A stretch of DNA of 64,000 nt from Macrostomum hystrix (GCA_950097015.1 CATNEN010000038.1:16424001-16488000), one strand, 5' to 3'. Shown: positions 1 through 11,442, numbered from the stretch's first letter. Numbers and translations: made by a program. Notes: generated from the sequence alone by a model not told the origin.

Positions 1-462
1 CTGCGCAGTCGGCTCGACCTGCTGATGCCATCGCTGGTGAGCAACATGCAGCAGCGCCACGAACGCCAGGTGGAGCAACAGCCGCAGGCGCGCGAGTTCC
101 AAGCCGGCGACCGAATTCTACTGCGCGACTTCAGCTCCGACGCAAGGACTGGCGGCGGAACCCGCTGGGCCGAGGGCACCGTCGTGTCCGCCAGGTCCCG
201 CAACTGCGACGTCGAGGTCGGTGGCGCTCTCTATCGGCGGCACACTGACCAGCTGCTGACGAGCTCGCTGCCGGATGCTACCCTGGAGCCATCGGTCAGA
301 ATCGCTGAGCCGCCGCTGCCGCCCACCGAGCCAGGCGGAGGCGACGGCAGCAACGACGCGCCGCCGGATGCCGCGGTCGCCGAAGCCGCTGACAGGTCGG
401 CCAGCCCGACCAGGCGCTACCCGCAGCGTCGGAGGCAGCCGCCTGAACGTCTGCAGCTTTGA
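1..462 (+). mobile_element. Ty3/gypsy polyprotein, integrase C-terminal end (partial)
   Basis: An open frame runs in from the left edge and stops at 462. It reads as the C-terminal part of a gypsy integrase: a basic, Gln-rich helix, then a small beta-barrel with GDRILLRDF and RRHTDQLL, which match the GDxVLxRxF and xRHxDQL signatures after the integrase core. A Pro/Ala/Asp-rich tail follows. A polypurine tract and an LTR lie directly downstream, so this is the 3' end of an element whose body is outside the window. The fragment at 9383-9899 on the other strand has a related sequence. The visible part is undamaged. Confidence 0.8.
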
Positions 463-520
463 TGATTGACTTGACTCTGACTCTGATTGCATAACGAACT
501 TTGGGGATGCTTAGAACTTT

Positions 521-854
521 AGGGGGGAGATGTCGGATAGCTTAGAAAAGTACCATTTGCGCGCCGCTCTATAACAGCTACTTTATTGTCATTTCAATAC
601 TCTCTATTTACTATCTGGCTATAGTTCACGTGCACCCATGTCACCCCACTGTACTGTCTTTAGATTTACAATGCTTACTTTCTCTCACTGATGCAAGGCG
701 CTGTAGCACCCACCCCTAATCTCCTTCTAACAAATGCTGAGTCAGTCATTGAGTCTACGAGTACAATAAATATAAATATGACTGCGCGGACGCCAATGAA
801 TGCGTGCTTGTTTTCTACTCCTAACTTACTCGTCTCAGATCTCATAATTTCACA
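521..854 (+). mobile_element. Polypurine tract and 3' LTR of the gypsy element
   Basis: A purine run (AGGGGGGAGA, 521-530) is followed at once by TGTCGG, the usual polypurine-tract/LTR junction. AATAAA lies near 769. The most likely LTR end is the ...TTCACA near 854, giving TG...CA termini and a length near 325 bp. The right boundary is uncertain because SINE sequence begins almost immediately and no second LTR is in the window. Confidence 0.6.
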
Positions 855-863
855 ATCCCCACA

Positions 864-1140
864 AGAGCGTCGGAATCACGACTTGAGGGTCGAGGGTTCG
901 ATTCCCGACGACACTATAACAATTCGTGCCCTTGAGCAAGACCCTTAACTTTGCATCGCTTTAGTTTGTACAACTCTGTTAAATTGGTGCTAGAATTAGC
1001 TGGGCTAATTAAGTGTGGGTGTGGCGTCCCACCAGTCCATGGACTGAACAGCCGTACTTCAGATGCGCGGCGCAATAGCCGCGGCTGTGCTGTCGTCTGC
1101 ACATTTCGCCCGATTGCTGCAGATGCAATAAATTATTACT
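864..1140 (+). repeat. SINE family A, 5'-clipped copy
   Basis: tRNA-like head with a B box (GGTTCGATTCC, about 896), a conserved 'gagcaagacccttaac' block, and a body with CAGTCCATGGACTG at 1033-1046, ending in an (A/T)-rich tail. Other copies lie at 18838, 39788, 60823 and on the reverse strand at 48882 and 61972. The first bases of the head are missing, at the junction with the LTR. Confidence 0.75.
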
Positions 1141-1284
1141 TTTACCTATAGAATTAACTAAGCTGCCCCGTGCTTCGTTTTTTGTATACTGAATTAGCAA
1201 TTTCTTCCCCCCCTCATTTTTGAGGAGGCCGCACGCAGCCTTTAGGAGTAATCAAAGTAATCAGTTATTAATATTTTTTATAAC

Positions 1285-1398
1285 GACTTGCCCCCTGACC
1301 CCTGACACAGATAAGCTTCGCAAGCACATGCTCACACAGGTGTGTACATCTGCCTTGACTTTCTCATCGTCAGGCAGTGTGCAATCTCGTGCTGGTCC
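1285..1398 (-). repeat. SINE family B, tail fragment
   Basis: Reverse complement of the 3' half of family B: the block around CTGACGATGAGAAAGTCA and the GATGTACACACCTGTGTGAG motif are recognisable. The tRNA head is absent. Confidence 0.6.
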
Positions 1399-1456
1399 AT
1401 CGGGTTTGGCTCCATGATATCATTCAAACAATAAGTAGTATGGAATGCACATTAAG

Positions 1457-4400
1457 CAGGTTGAACAGGCCGAACACCTGGTGCGAAAATGTGAGGATTT
1501 CATGGCGTCGATGCAATTGGCCGAAGAGAAGCTCGACCTTCTGGAAGAGAACGGCAAGCGCTTGCTGGAGGAAGAGGGCGACAATGACGAGGCAGTCGAG
1601 ATAGGCGCGGATCGTCTGGCTCGCGACAAAATCCGGCAGAAACTGGACTCCAACCGTCGGCGTCGATCTGCTAACTCGGATCGGGCTAAGGAGCGGCTGA
1701 GTCGACTGCGTGGGCTCTCCCGCCTCCTGCAGCTGCTCCAGGAAGTCAGCGATGTGGCCGAGTGGATTGACGACAGGCTGATTGTCGCCAGCGAAACGGA
1801 GAGCGGCGGACGCGATGTCGGTCATGGAAATGTTGCGGGAAAGTGAGCCTCTCTTGTCTAGTTTTTTTATTTCCTCGATAACTACTTAAAATAGTTTAAA
1901 TTACTTCGCCTACTTCACCCCCCCAATCTACAACATGCCAACCTCACTCCCCAGTCTACAACACGCCAACCTCACTCCCCAGTCTACAACACGCCAACCT
2001 CACTCCCCAGTCTACTACACGCCAACCTCACTCCCCAGTCTACAACACGCCAACCTCACTCCCCAGTCTACAACACGCCAACCTCACTCCCCAGTCTACA
2101 ACACGCCAACCTCACTCCCTAGTCTACATCGAGCCAAGCTCACTCCCCAGTGTACATCGAGCCAACCTCACTCCCCAGTGTACATCGAGCCAACCTCATG
2201 TTGATTTAATATATGCTACGATTATAAGCTTACTCACATCGATTTCTGATCGAAGTCAAAAGCAACATGACGCAATCGATCTTGTCAATTAATATTTGTC
2301 AGATATAATCGTCACCGGACTTTTGAACGCGAAATCGCCGCAAACAAGGAGAGACTCGAGTTGGTGATCTGCCACGCTGAGCAACTAATTTCTGAGATGC
2401 CTGAGCACAGTGAAGAGGTTCAAAATGAGCTCAGCGATCTCATGTCCAAATGGACAACTCTAGAAGATTTGGTTCGCCAGAAGGGCGAGCGCCTCCTAGA
2501 AGCCAATCGGGAGGCGATCTTCAACAGCACCGCGCAGGACGTCAGCGCCTGGATGGAGAAACTAGTCAGCCAGATGATTGTCGACGAAGAAGAAGTTCGC
2601 ACCCTGACTGACGTTGAAATTGTTCTCCGCTCAATTGAAGCCAGGGAGAAGGAGATGCTGGAACGCGAGCAACAGCTGGAGGACCTCGGTGAGCACAGGG
2701 CGCGACTGGCTGAACGCCACCCGGAGCGAGAGGAGGTGTTCGAAAGGACTCACTCCACGCTGCAGCAGACGTTTGTACGACTGCGCGATCCGGTCAATAA
2801 GAAGAAGGCCGATCTGTTGAGGCGTCGCCGGCTGCGCCTAGTAAGAATTTATTAACGAAAACTGTGCACCATCTTCAAAAAGCGAATGTACTTTTTGTAT
2901 AAAACAAATCCGCTTCCTTCCCGGCCAAACCCTATCCCGAATGTACACTAACACAAACACTCTCCAGCCAAACCCTATCCCGAATGTACACTGACACAAA
3001 CACTCTCCAGCCAAACCCTATCTCGAATGTACACTAACACAAACACTCTCCGGCCAAACCCTATCTCGAATGTACACTGACACAAACACTCTCCAGCCAA
3101 ACCCTATCCCGAATGTACACTGACACAAACACTCTCCAGCCAAACCCTATCTCGAATGTACACTAACACAAACACTCTCCGGCCAAACCCTATCCCGAAT
3201 GTACACTAACACAAACACTCTCCAGCCAAACCCTATCTCGAATGTACACTAACACAAACACTCTCCGACCAAAGTCCTACCTTTGTACACACATAAAAAA
3301 CTTTGCGATAAATCTATCGCCAGCTTATATGTTCTCATCATTAAATTTCTCAGATCCTGCTAGGTCTCGAGGATGAAATAGCTTGGGCTAATGAACGCCT
3401 CAGTCTGGCCAGCTCGGAGGATTTCGGTAATTCACTACAGACAGTCAATCAAATGTCAAGGCGTCATCAGACTCTAACAGCCGAAGTGGCCGCTCATCAG
3501 CCTCGGATGGAAGAAGTTGCCGCCGCCGCGACCGCGGTCGCCGAGGACGCAGCTACAGGAGAAGACGCACTGGCAGCGGAAATTAAGCAGCAATATCGTG
3601 ACGGATTGGACAATCTTAGCCAGGTTTGGCAACAACTCAACGAGGCTTTGGCCAGGCGAGAGAGCGGTCTCGAGCGCAGCCAATCAGTTTTCAGCTGGCT
3701 AAACGACGCTCACGAAGCAGAACTGTGGCTAGGCGAACGAGAGCTCATGTGTGCCGTCGCCGCTGAAGGGGACTCACCGAAGTCCACGAAGAGCGACGAC
3801 TTCGCCTCGCTAGGACAAATCGGTGAAGCCTCCATCGAACGCATGCTTCGTCGACATGAAACAATCGAACAACAGATTGAACAATTCGCCGACGACATCA
3901 GGCAATTAGGGGAGCGAGCGCGACATCTGATTGTCGGGACAAAGCTTGACGATGACACACTGCGCCAGCTAGTCGAACAGGCGCAGAACAGACTGGACCG
4001 ACTGTACGCCACTCTAAAGGACCTCGCCGCTGAGAAGCGAGCCTGGCTAACCGAGCGTCTTCGACTAAATCAGCTGCGTCGCATTGTCGACGATCTGGAA
4101 GCTTGGATTCGAGAGAGAACAGTTACAGCAGAGATTAACGATACCGGCAGCGACTTTGATCATTGCGCAGCGATTCAACAGAGATTTGGCGAATTCGCTC
4201 GAGAAACTGAAGCCATTGGAGCTGATCTGGTAGGTTTCCATGAAGCTTGTTATTGTGTTTGACCGTTCCGGTCATTAACAGCTTAGAAAGATCGCGCTAT
4301 TTTCTCCCTGGAGAGAGACCACGAGGATATTTCAAATACCCGCTGCCATTTTCACAATGTCTCCTAAACCAAATGACCGATTTTCGTAAAAGTCCACCAT

Positions 4401-6042
4401 CTGAATAAAACTTTCCGCTGTTTACGATGAACTAACTTTCAAAGCCGTGCGAGCCAGCATAGTCGAGATATTCATCGATTCTTGTCGAATACCCTGGTAC
4501 CCTGGCGAATCCGTATTGGTTCAAATTAGCAATATAACCAATACAATATAGTCAACCATGATAGCCGAAATGATTACTGATAAAATTTAGTGAGCAGAAA
4601 ATTTTCCTATCTTGCGATTTTCGCCGCCAGACACCCCGATGAGAATAGTTGAATATCCTGACGATGCCGATGCTATGTGATTCTGGAAGTTGTTTCATCG
4701 AATGAAGCGAAAACTTTAAGCCCGTGTTCTGGATTTTCATCACCATTGGTTGAATATTTTATGAGATGCAGATAAAAGAAAAATAAAATCCACAATATTG
4801 ATGCATGTTGTTCAATCCCAAACCAGGTACAGCAGGCCAACGATTTCGCTTACAGCCTAATCGACTCGCGTCACCGGGCAAGTCCGGCCGTCGCTGATTG
4901 GCGCGACAGAATCAACGAGTCCTGGGCCGACCTGGTTGAGCTGCTTGACACCCGGGCTCAGCTGCTTCTGGCCGCCCTGGCCTATCACAGATTTCACAGC
5001 GACTGCATGGATGCCTTAGAGAGAATCGAAGAGAAATCGTCAGCTCTGACAACGCTGAGCATTTCGTCCGATGGTGACAGTCTACTAGCCCTGCGACGTC
5101 TCGCAGCTTTCGAGACTAATCTGACCAGTCTGGAAGCGTCCGTGCGTCGTGTCGACAAAATTTCCGACGAGCTTCGGCCTGCCTACGCTGGTGATCGGGA
5201 GCGCCAGATTTCCGATCTGCGCAATGACGTCATCGAGGCCTGGAATCGGCTAATGCTGCGCTGCCGTGACCGCCGTCTGGCACTCGACGATGAAGCCGAG
5301 CTGCAGAGATTTTTAAGAATGGCCGGCGACTTTTCACGCTGGATGTCAGCGGTGGCACGTGAGCTGATGGACGGCTTGGAGCCGCCAGCGCTGCGCGATG
5401 TGGCCGGAGTCGAAATCAGGATCAACGCGCACAAAAGCTTGAAAGCGGAGATATCCGCTCGGGAAGAGAACTTCGCCATTGTGACCAATCTGGCCAAATC
5501 ATTGGTGCAGAAGCGGCACACCGAAACGGCTCTTGTGCAGGAGACCATGGCCGCGCTGGCTGGCCAGCGGTTCGACTTGTCGGACAGCTGGGAGAGCGTG
5601 TGGGACCGGCTGCAGCTACTGTTGGGCGTCCACCAGTTCGCCAGGGACGCGGCCAGCGCCGAGGCCTGGCTGCTGACTCACGAGCCGCAGCTGCGCAGTC
5701 GTCGACTAGGCGAGACTCTGGCCGAGACTGCGGCGTTGATTCGTCAGCACGAGGCGTTTGAACGGGCCGCCAGAGGTCAGGCCAGCCGGTTTGAGGCGTT
5801 AAAACAGCTCACCGAGCTGGAGGCGAGGCAGCTGCTGGTCGAGGCCAGCGAACAGTCGGCGCCGCGTCAGGCCGAAGCAGACAAGGCTGCTCGGCGGAGG
5901 CAGGCCATCTCTGCGGCCGTGCCGCTGCCGCCTCCACCGCCTCCACTGCCGCCGCAACTGACGTCTCAGCTTTCGAAACAGCAACAGAAGCAAGCCCAAA
6001 GGCCGCCTCCACCGCCTCCACCATCACAGCAGCAGCAGCAGA

Positions 6043-6077
<35 letters not shown>

Positions 6078-7005
6078 TTGCCGTCACCGTCGCCGCCTCC
6101 TCCTCCACCAATTAGAGATGAGAGCAAAAAGAAGCCGTTTAACTATCTGCAAGAGGCGGCCATTCCGCAGCGAACTGCGCCCCCTTTGACTCGGTCTCCG
6201 TCGTCGCAAAGTCGTCAGCGGGTGTCGCCAACGCAGTCGCCGACAATCACCAGAATGGAAGGCCTACTGTGGCGCAAGCACGAATGGGATCAGGGCGGCA
6301 AAAAGGCGCAGCATAGGAGCTGGCAGCAGCTGTGAGTTGGCTTTGAGTAGACTCTTGATTTAATTAGACTCAATTGTTTTGTACTCTAGTACTCCAGCTA
6401 GGTTTTTGTCGATTTAATATTTTGAGTAGACTAGTAGATTTCAATAGACTCAAGAGTTCAAGATTTGAGTAGACTTAAGATTTGAGTACACTCAAGTCTG
6501 TAATGGAATGAAGTTTTGAGTAGACTCGAGATTTGAGTAGACTTAAGTTTTTTAAGAATTGAGTTTTTAGTTGACTTTGAGTTTTAAGGAAACTCATGTT
6601 TTGAGCATACTTTCGATTTGTGTTGACTCGAGATTTGATTATGGCGCTAGGCTCAAACTTCGTCTTCTCAAATTCTTTCGCAGTCACGTGATCCTAGACT
6701 CCGGCAAACTGCGCTTCTACAAAGACCAGCGCGCGTCACGTGACAAACCCGAGGAGACTTTTCACCGAGAGCTGCCGCTGGAACTGGCCGGGGCCGTCTG
6801 CGCGCCGGCGCCAGACTACACCAAGCGACTGTTTGTGTTCCGCCTGAAACTGGCTAACGGGGTCGAGTATCTGTTCCAGTCCCGTATGGAGGCCGACATG
6901 AACGACTGGGTGCGACGTTTGAATACCGCCGCAGGCGGCTTCGCTGCCGCTGCCGTGGCAGCTCAAACTTCGTTTGCGGGAGGTCGAATTTTGTTCAAAA
7001 AATAA
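1457..7005 (+). CDS. Beta-heavy spectrin, C-terminal five exons with PH domain
   Basis: Spectrin-repeat protein of the cortical membrane skeleton. Exons: 1457-1842, 2303-2840, 3354-4229, 4827-6331 and 6684-7005. Each has GT-AG ends and matching phase, and together they give 1209 codons with the TAA at 7003. Visible signs are repeated helical spectrin units with WI/WANERL and RKCEDF/RRHQTL motifs (exons 1-4), a Pro-rich and poly-Gln linker (about 5925-6115), and a PH domain split between exons 4 and 5 (begins MEGLLWRKHEWDQGGKKAQH at 6255; ends with the conserved W of NDWVRRL). Terminal spectrin repeats plus a C-terminal PH domain fit beta spectrins; repeat divergence suggests the heavy class (karst/SPTBN5-like). 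The N-terminal actin-binding part lies left of the window. AATAAA at 7001 overlaps the stop. At the end of exon 1 the usual D-x10-H spacing is off, so a local sequence error is possible there. Confidence 0.88.
1928..2200 (+). repeat. 28-bp minisatellite in spectrin intron 1
   Basis: About 9-10 copies of a unit containing ACACGCCAACCTCACTCCCC. Later copies drift to ATCGAGCCAA. The array lies wholly inside intron 1843-2302. Confidence 0.9.
2915..3285 (+). repeat. 43-bp minisatellite in spectrin intron 2
   Basis: About 8 copies of a 43-bp unit with CGAATGTACACTGACACAAA. Two recurring variants (ACTGAC/ACTAAC and CCCG/CTCG) alternate irregularly. It fills most of intron 2841-3353. Confidence 0.9.
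4230..4826 (+). other. Spectrin intron 3, no feature seen
   Basis: 597 bp, AT-rich, without a tandem array or SINE. This is the only long spectrin intron here without an obvious repeat. Confidence 0.6.
6340..6640 (+). repeat. Degenerate ~15-bp tandem repeat in spectrin intron 4
   Basis: Diverged copies of GAGTAGACTCAAGATTT run through the intron up to the PH-domain exon. Copies are too diverged for a firm count. Confidence 0.65.
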
Positions 7006-7065
7006 ACTCTCTTTGCTCGTATGATGCTATTTTTTTCTTCGTTAATAATAATAACAATAATTTCA

Positions 7066-7400
7066 GGAGGGCTGCGGAAAATGGCACATCAATTGGTGAG
7101 ACTAGATGGGCGATTCTGCCCATTCATCTGACTTCTGAGCACGAACGCACATAAATACTGTACGCAGGCACACCTCACACAGGTGCGTACATCTGCTCTG
7201 ACTTTCTCATCGTCAGTCAGCGTACACTTTCACTGTGCCTTGGAGATTGGCCCTCAAGGGCGTCAATTGCACGACAAGCCCCCAAAGCCTTCTCTCCGCG
7301 GCTGCGCCCCAAATAAATGTGGCCTCGCCGCGAAATCGAACTTATAGATCGTAGTGCGAGAGGCAAACGCGTTGACCGCTCTGCCACCCAGCCCCCTTTA
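7066..7400 (-). repeat. SINE family B, near full-length
   Basis: Reverse-strand copy just past the spectrin gene. Read on the minus strand it has the tRNA-like head (TGGCAGAGCGGTCAACGCG, A box), a weak B box, then GGCCACATTTATTTGGGGCG, CGGAGAGAAGGCTTTGGGGG and the tail domain with CTGCGGGC-like sequence. The tail ends at GGAGGGCTGCGG near 7066. Confidence 0.8.
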
Positions 7401-8630
7401 TTCCTCGTTATATTTTAACGGATTTATTTTTTACAGTACATATTTTATTAAACCATCAATCCTAGCTACGAGATCTTGTGAAAATTGACTCAAAACTTTT
7501 AAAATTTAGAAAACGTAGGAATCCACTTTAAACAAGAACCTAAACAAGAGTCTAAATTCTTCCATAATAAAATAAACATTTTCTGCAGCTACATAAATTT
7601 ATATACAATCTTTGGATCTGTGTGCCTTCCGTCAATCAAGCAGCTCCTTATATTAATACTAACAGTAAACTTAATGTTTTTTTAAAACAAAAATCGAATA
7701 AAGCGTTAACAAATTTCTCAGTTTTTGCTTTTACTAATTTAATTGTTTTGCGGTTTTTACACAGATCAATTTGTGAGACAAGTGTCTTTTGTAAATTAAT
7801 GCTACTCAATGAGGCACATTCCCTAACTATTCAGCGTTCAGGCTAAATTTTTTCAATTTATTTTTTTTCTTATATTTGCTTTTTTAACACAGTCTCACTT
7901 TTGTGACAGTTAATTTTTTCCCATCCACAAAGCGAAATCATATTTGTTTCTTTCGTAATCACTTTCTCATATAATCATTCTGAAAGTAATTTTTCGAAAA
8001 ATTCGATTTTACACGACAACTACTAACAAGTCACACTTAGTAGTAGTAAATTTATTTAGTATGTGCGTTTCGTTTTCGTAATTCGATTTCGATGTTGATT
8101 TTTTGTTATAATTGTACTAACATTCCAGTTTTCCAGGAAAAATCGCTTGATTCAAATCCTATAATTAATACTGGCTGTGGAATAAATGAAGTGCAATATT
8201 TTGCATGAAAAATTGTACTTTTTGAAAGGGATTTTTTCGTTCACTTCCATTCCAATTTGCTTTGGATTTTTTTGTTTAAACTAAACAGCTTGATAAAACT
8301 TCCCTTTGTTATACTCTTGTATTTGCACTAGTCTAGACCGTTTTTTCAGCTCTAGCTTTTAATGTTTTACTCGTACATATCGATAAGCACCTAAGAATTC
8401 CAAGATTCAATGCTTTTTTCAAAATCTTTTTTACTAGACTCTTGAAAATAAACGCGATTTTTTCACGCACTTTAGGAAATTCAAAGGATATTACCTAAAT
8501 AAATTTTATTATGCTGAAAAGCGCTGTTATAGTCAGTGCTTGCTACTTAAAGTAGTAACTTTTTAAAGAATTTATCGTTTATTTAAATGAAACTGAGGGT
8601 TGTAATTTTGTTGCCCTATTTTTCTCTGGC
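7401..8630. other. AT-rich spacer, nothing recognised
   Basis: About 1.2 kb of AT-rich sequence with poly-T/poly-A runs. The short open frame at 7622-7846 has no recognisable motif and is judged to be chance. Confidence 0.5.
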
Positions 8631-8632
8631 TA

Positions 8633-8928
8633 ATCTGCTATTTTAGCTAATCTGCCATTTTAGCTAATCTGCCATTTTAGCTAATCTGCCATTTTAGCTA
8701 ATCTGCCATTTTAGCTAATCTGCCATTTTAGCTAATCTGCCATTTTAGCTAATCTGCCATTTTAGCTAATCTGCCATCTTAGCTAATCTGCCATTTTAGC
8801 TAATCTGCCATTTTAGCTAATCTGCCATCTTAGCTAATCTGCCATTTTAGCTAATCTGCCATTTTAGCTAATCTGCCATTTTAGCTAATCTGCCATTTTA
8901 GCTAATCTGCCATTTTAGCTAATCTGCC
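8633..8928 (+). repeat. 18-bp minisatellite
   Basis: About 16 copies of TTTTAGCTAATCTGCCAT, nearly identical, ending exactly where a family B SINE begins. Confidence 0.95.
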
Positions 8929-9185
8929 GGGGGTGAGTGGCAGAGTGGTCTGACTGGTGTGCCTCTCGCTCCAAGGTCACTGAGCTCGATTTCGCGGCGA
9001 GGCCACATTCATTTGGGGCGCGGAGAGAAGGCTTGGGGGCTTGTCGTGCAATTTACGCCCTTGAGGGCCAACCTCCATTGCACAGTGTGAGTGTACACTG
9101 CCTGACGATGAGAAAGTCAGGACAGATGTACACACCTGTGTGAGCGCATGCCTGCGTACGGTATTTGTGTGTGTCCTCAGGTATG
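8929..9185 (+). repeat. SINE family B, 3'-clipped
   Basis: Head GTGGCAGAGTGGTCTGAC (A box), B-box-like GAGCTCGATTTC and the GGAGAGAAGGCTTGGGGGCT body. It breaks off after CTGCGTACGGTATTTGTGTG. It abuts the 18-bp array with no spacer. Confidence 0.8.
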
Positions 9186-9382
9186 ATATGTTATTTTAGT
9201 CATAATAATTGTCTTTTTTGCATTATTTATTCTGCCTTCGGTCAGCATTCTGAAACTGGAATTAAGTTCTCAAGCCTTTCATCCTAAACACTTTAGTACA
9301 GCGGTGCTTTCCGATGCATTAGCAGACTAAGTATATGGACTATTGAAATACTTTAGACAATAGTTTAGACGTGTCAGCAATA

Positions 9383-9899
9383 AGGATTATTGGCAGTTCT
9401 GCATGCCAACGGCCGCGAAGTCTCTCGCCACCACAGCATCGCCTACTTCGATGTGGCGATCACGGGCGTTGGCGTCGTGCTGCTGTTTCTGCATCGCTTG
9501 CTGGAGAGCCACCCTCGCTGGAAGATCCGGCCGCACTCGATCGAGTAGGGACCGCAGCCGCCTCCCCAACAGCTGCTCACACGGCGGGGGGCCAGTCGTG
9601 GCGTGGGGCGTCACGCAGAAGGTCAGCAGGAAGCGCGCCACCCGGTCCTCCAGCGAGCCGCTTTTCTGCTTCGCTAGCGACTTCTTTAGCGTTTGAACCG
9701 CTCGCTCCGCCTGCTCGTTGGACGCCGGGTGGTAGGGCGCGGTCCGCACGTGCCGGATGCCGTTTTGCTGCAGAAACTTCTCCATCTCCTCGCTGACCAG
9801 GTTGGGGCCGTTGTCCGTCACGATGATGTCTGGCAGCCCATGAGTGCAGAAGCTCTGCTGCAGCCTCTGGATGGTCGCAGCCGAAGTTGTGGACGTCAT
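9383..9899 (-). mobile_element. Ty3/gypsy integrase fragment
   Basis: An open minus-strand frame carries the C-terminal half of an integrase core: the second catalytic Asp in IIVTDNGPN, the HPASNEQAERAVQTLKK segment with the catalytic Glu, then the ATTGPPPCEQLLGRRLR block and the GDAVVARDF barrel. The first catalytic Asp and everything N-terminal are missing. At 9899 the sequence runs into a 27-bp array instead. The 3' end is also cut before any LTR. It resembles the element at 1-462 but is clearly diverged from it. Confidence 0.8.
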
Positions 9900-9984
9900 G
9901 ACATACTCAGCAGAAATTGCAGATCCGTCACCGCAATAGAAACGGCAGAATCACTCGGGTCAGCTGTAGCCGCAGTGACATCAG

Positions 9985-10580
9985 CACCAGAGTAGGCAGC
10001 AGCAGTTGTAGCACCAGAGTAGGCAGCACCAGTTGTAGCACCAGAGTAGGCAGCACCAGTTGTAGCACCAGAGTATAGGCAGCAGCAGTTGTAGCACCAG
10101 AGTAGGCAGCAGCAGTTGTAGCACCAGAGTAGGCAGCAGCAGTTGTAGCACCAGAGTAGGCAGCAGCAGTTGTAGCACCAGAGTAGGCAGCACCAGTTGT
10201 AGCACCAGAGTAGGCAGCACCAGTTGTAGCACCAGAGTATAGGCAGCAGCAGTTGTAGCACCAGAGTAGGCAGCAGCAGTTGTAGCACCAGAGTAGGCAG
10301 CAGCAGTTGTAGCACCAGAGTAGGCAGCAGCAGTTGTAGCACCAGAGTATAGGCAGCAGCAGTTGTAGCACCAGAGTAGGCAGCAGCAGTTGTAGCACCA
10401 GAGTAGGCAGCAGCAGTTGTAGCACCAGAGTAGGCAGCAGCAGTTGTAGCACCAGAGTAGGCAGCAGCAGTTGTAGCACCAGAGTAGGCAGCAGCAGTTG
10501 CAGCACCAGAGTAGGCAGCAGCAGTTGCAGCACCAGAGTAGGCAGCAGCAGTTGTAGCACCAGAGTAGGCAGCAGCATCA
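9985..10580 (-). repeat. 27-bp minisatellite, coding-length period
   Basis: About 22 copies of a unit with GTAGCACCAGAGTAGGCAGC; some copies have a 2-bp TA insertion (AGTATAGG). Since 27 is a multiple of 3, all minus-strand frames stay open, including nonapeptide repeats AYSGATTAA. An open frame joining it to 10669 has no recognised function. Confidence 0.85.
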
Positions 10581-10879
10581 GCCGTTCTAGACAATGACGG
10601 CATCGGGATTAGTCCGAATTTATCATGCTGGACAAGATTAACCTGACCTAAGACGTTCTCGTTCAACATAGCATCTAGTGCAGACGCAGTCCTTGGTTTT
10701 ATCGGAGGTTCAGGCTTATGCCAATCTTACGCATCGCGTCGCCAAGGCCATTCTTCAAGAATCTTCCTAGAATTCTCATGCAGAAATGTGGCAGAAACAG
10801 CACAACAGCGGAGCCGTGGTAGGTCAGTCAGCAAAGCAAAAATATTATGCCGGGACTGAACATTAAACTACATGCTTCG

Positions 10880-11118
10880 AACAGCTCCGCAACGCTAGTT
10901 ACTGTGAGCTGATGCTCACGCATAAGGCGATGGTAGACTTGGCCGAGAAAGAACGAAGTCTTTGGGATTGTAAATATGGGTGCTAATTTGATTGTCTTGG
11001 TAAAATCTTTGCAGGTTCACTTTTTGGGCTGGGAGGCTCCTATCAGGAATATGGAGACAGATATTTTGTGCTAGACTCATCTGGAATAGTAGATACAGCT
11101 TTTGTGAGAGCTAGGCAG
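10880..11118 (+). other. Possible orphan exon pair
   Basis: An open segment ending at 10969 (...EKERSLWD, donor GTAAAT) and a second at 11015-11118 (acceptor TTTGCAG, donor CAG/GTACCT) join in matching phase. The second reads SLFGLGGSYQEYGDRYFVLD and onward. I do not recognise the protein, no start or stop exon is evident, and the pairing could be chance. Confidence 0.2.
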
Positions 11119-11261
11119 GTACCTTTCTTCATGATCTCTTTGGGAATAATAAAGTTAACAGATTGTGGATAATGGCGACTGCGTAAATGTTTGTCCCAGA
11201 TGGCAGCTGCAGATACTACTCCTGTACGTAGATAATGTGCTCTTTTGTTATACCGTCTAAA

Positions 11262-11325
11262 GTGTCACTCTGCTCTGACCTGCTGCGGTGAGAACGGACA
11301 CCCAGAACAGACACCCAAGAACATA
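11262..11325 (+). repeat. 64-bp segment duplicated at 13101-13164
   Basis: The two segments are colinear and differ at one position that I can see (ACACCC versus ACACTC). The second copy leads straight into the CAGAACAGACACC array. Confidence 0.85.
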
Positions 11326-11440
11326 GACGAAATCCCCCGGCAGCGGGCACAAATCGACTTTCCGTGCCCGCTGTTTTAGTCTATGAGTCTTGGCAATCCT
11401 GAAACTATATACATCGGGCTTCAAATTGCATGAATTTTAT

Positions 11441-11442
11441 AG
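11441..11442 (+). promoter_or_regulatory. Candidate 3' splice site upstream of ADAM start
   Basis: TGAATTTTATAG/ATTG, 52 nt before the ATG at 11495. It could be a spliced-leader acceptor or a 5' UTR intron end. The pyrimidine tract is weak. Confidence 0.35.

Noticed and set aside
5809..6111. Minus-strand Ala-rich frame
   Set aside because: Opposite strand of the spectrin Pro/Gln linker.
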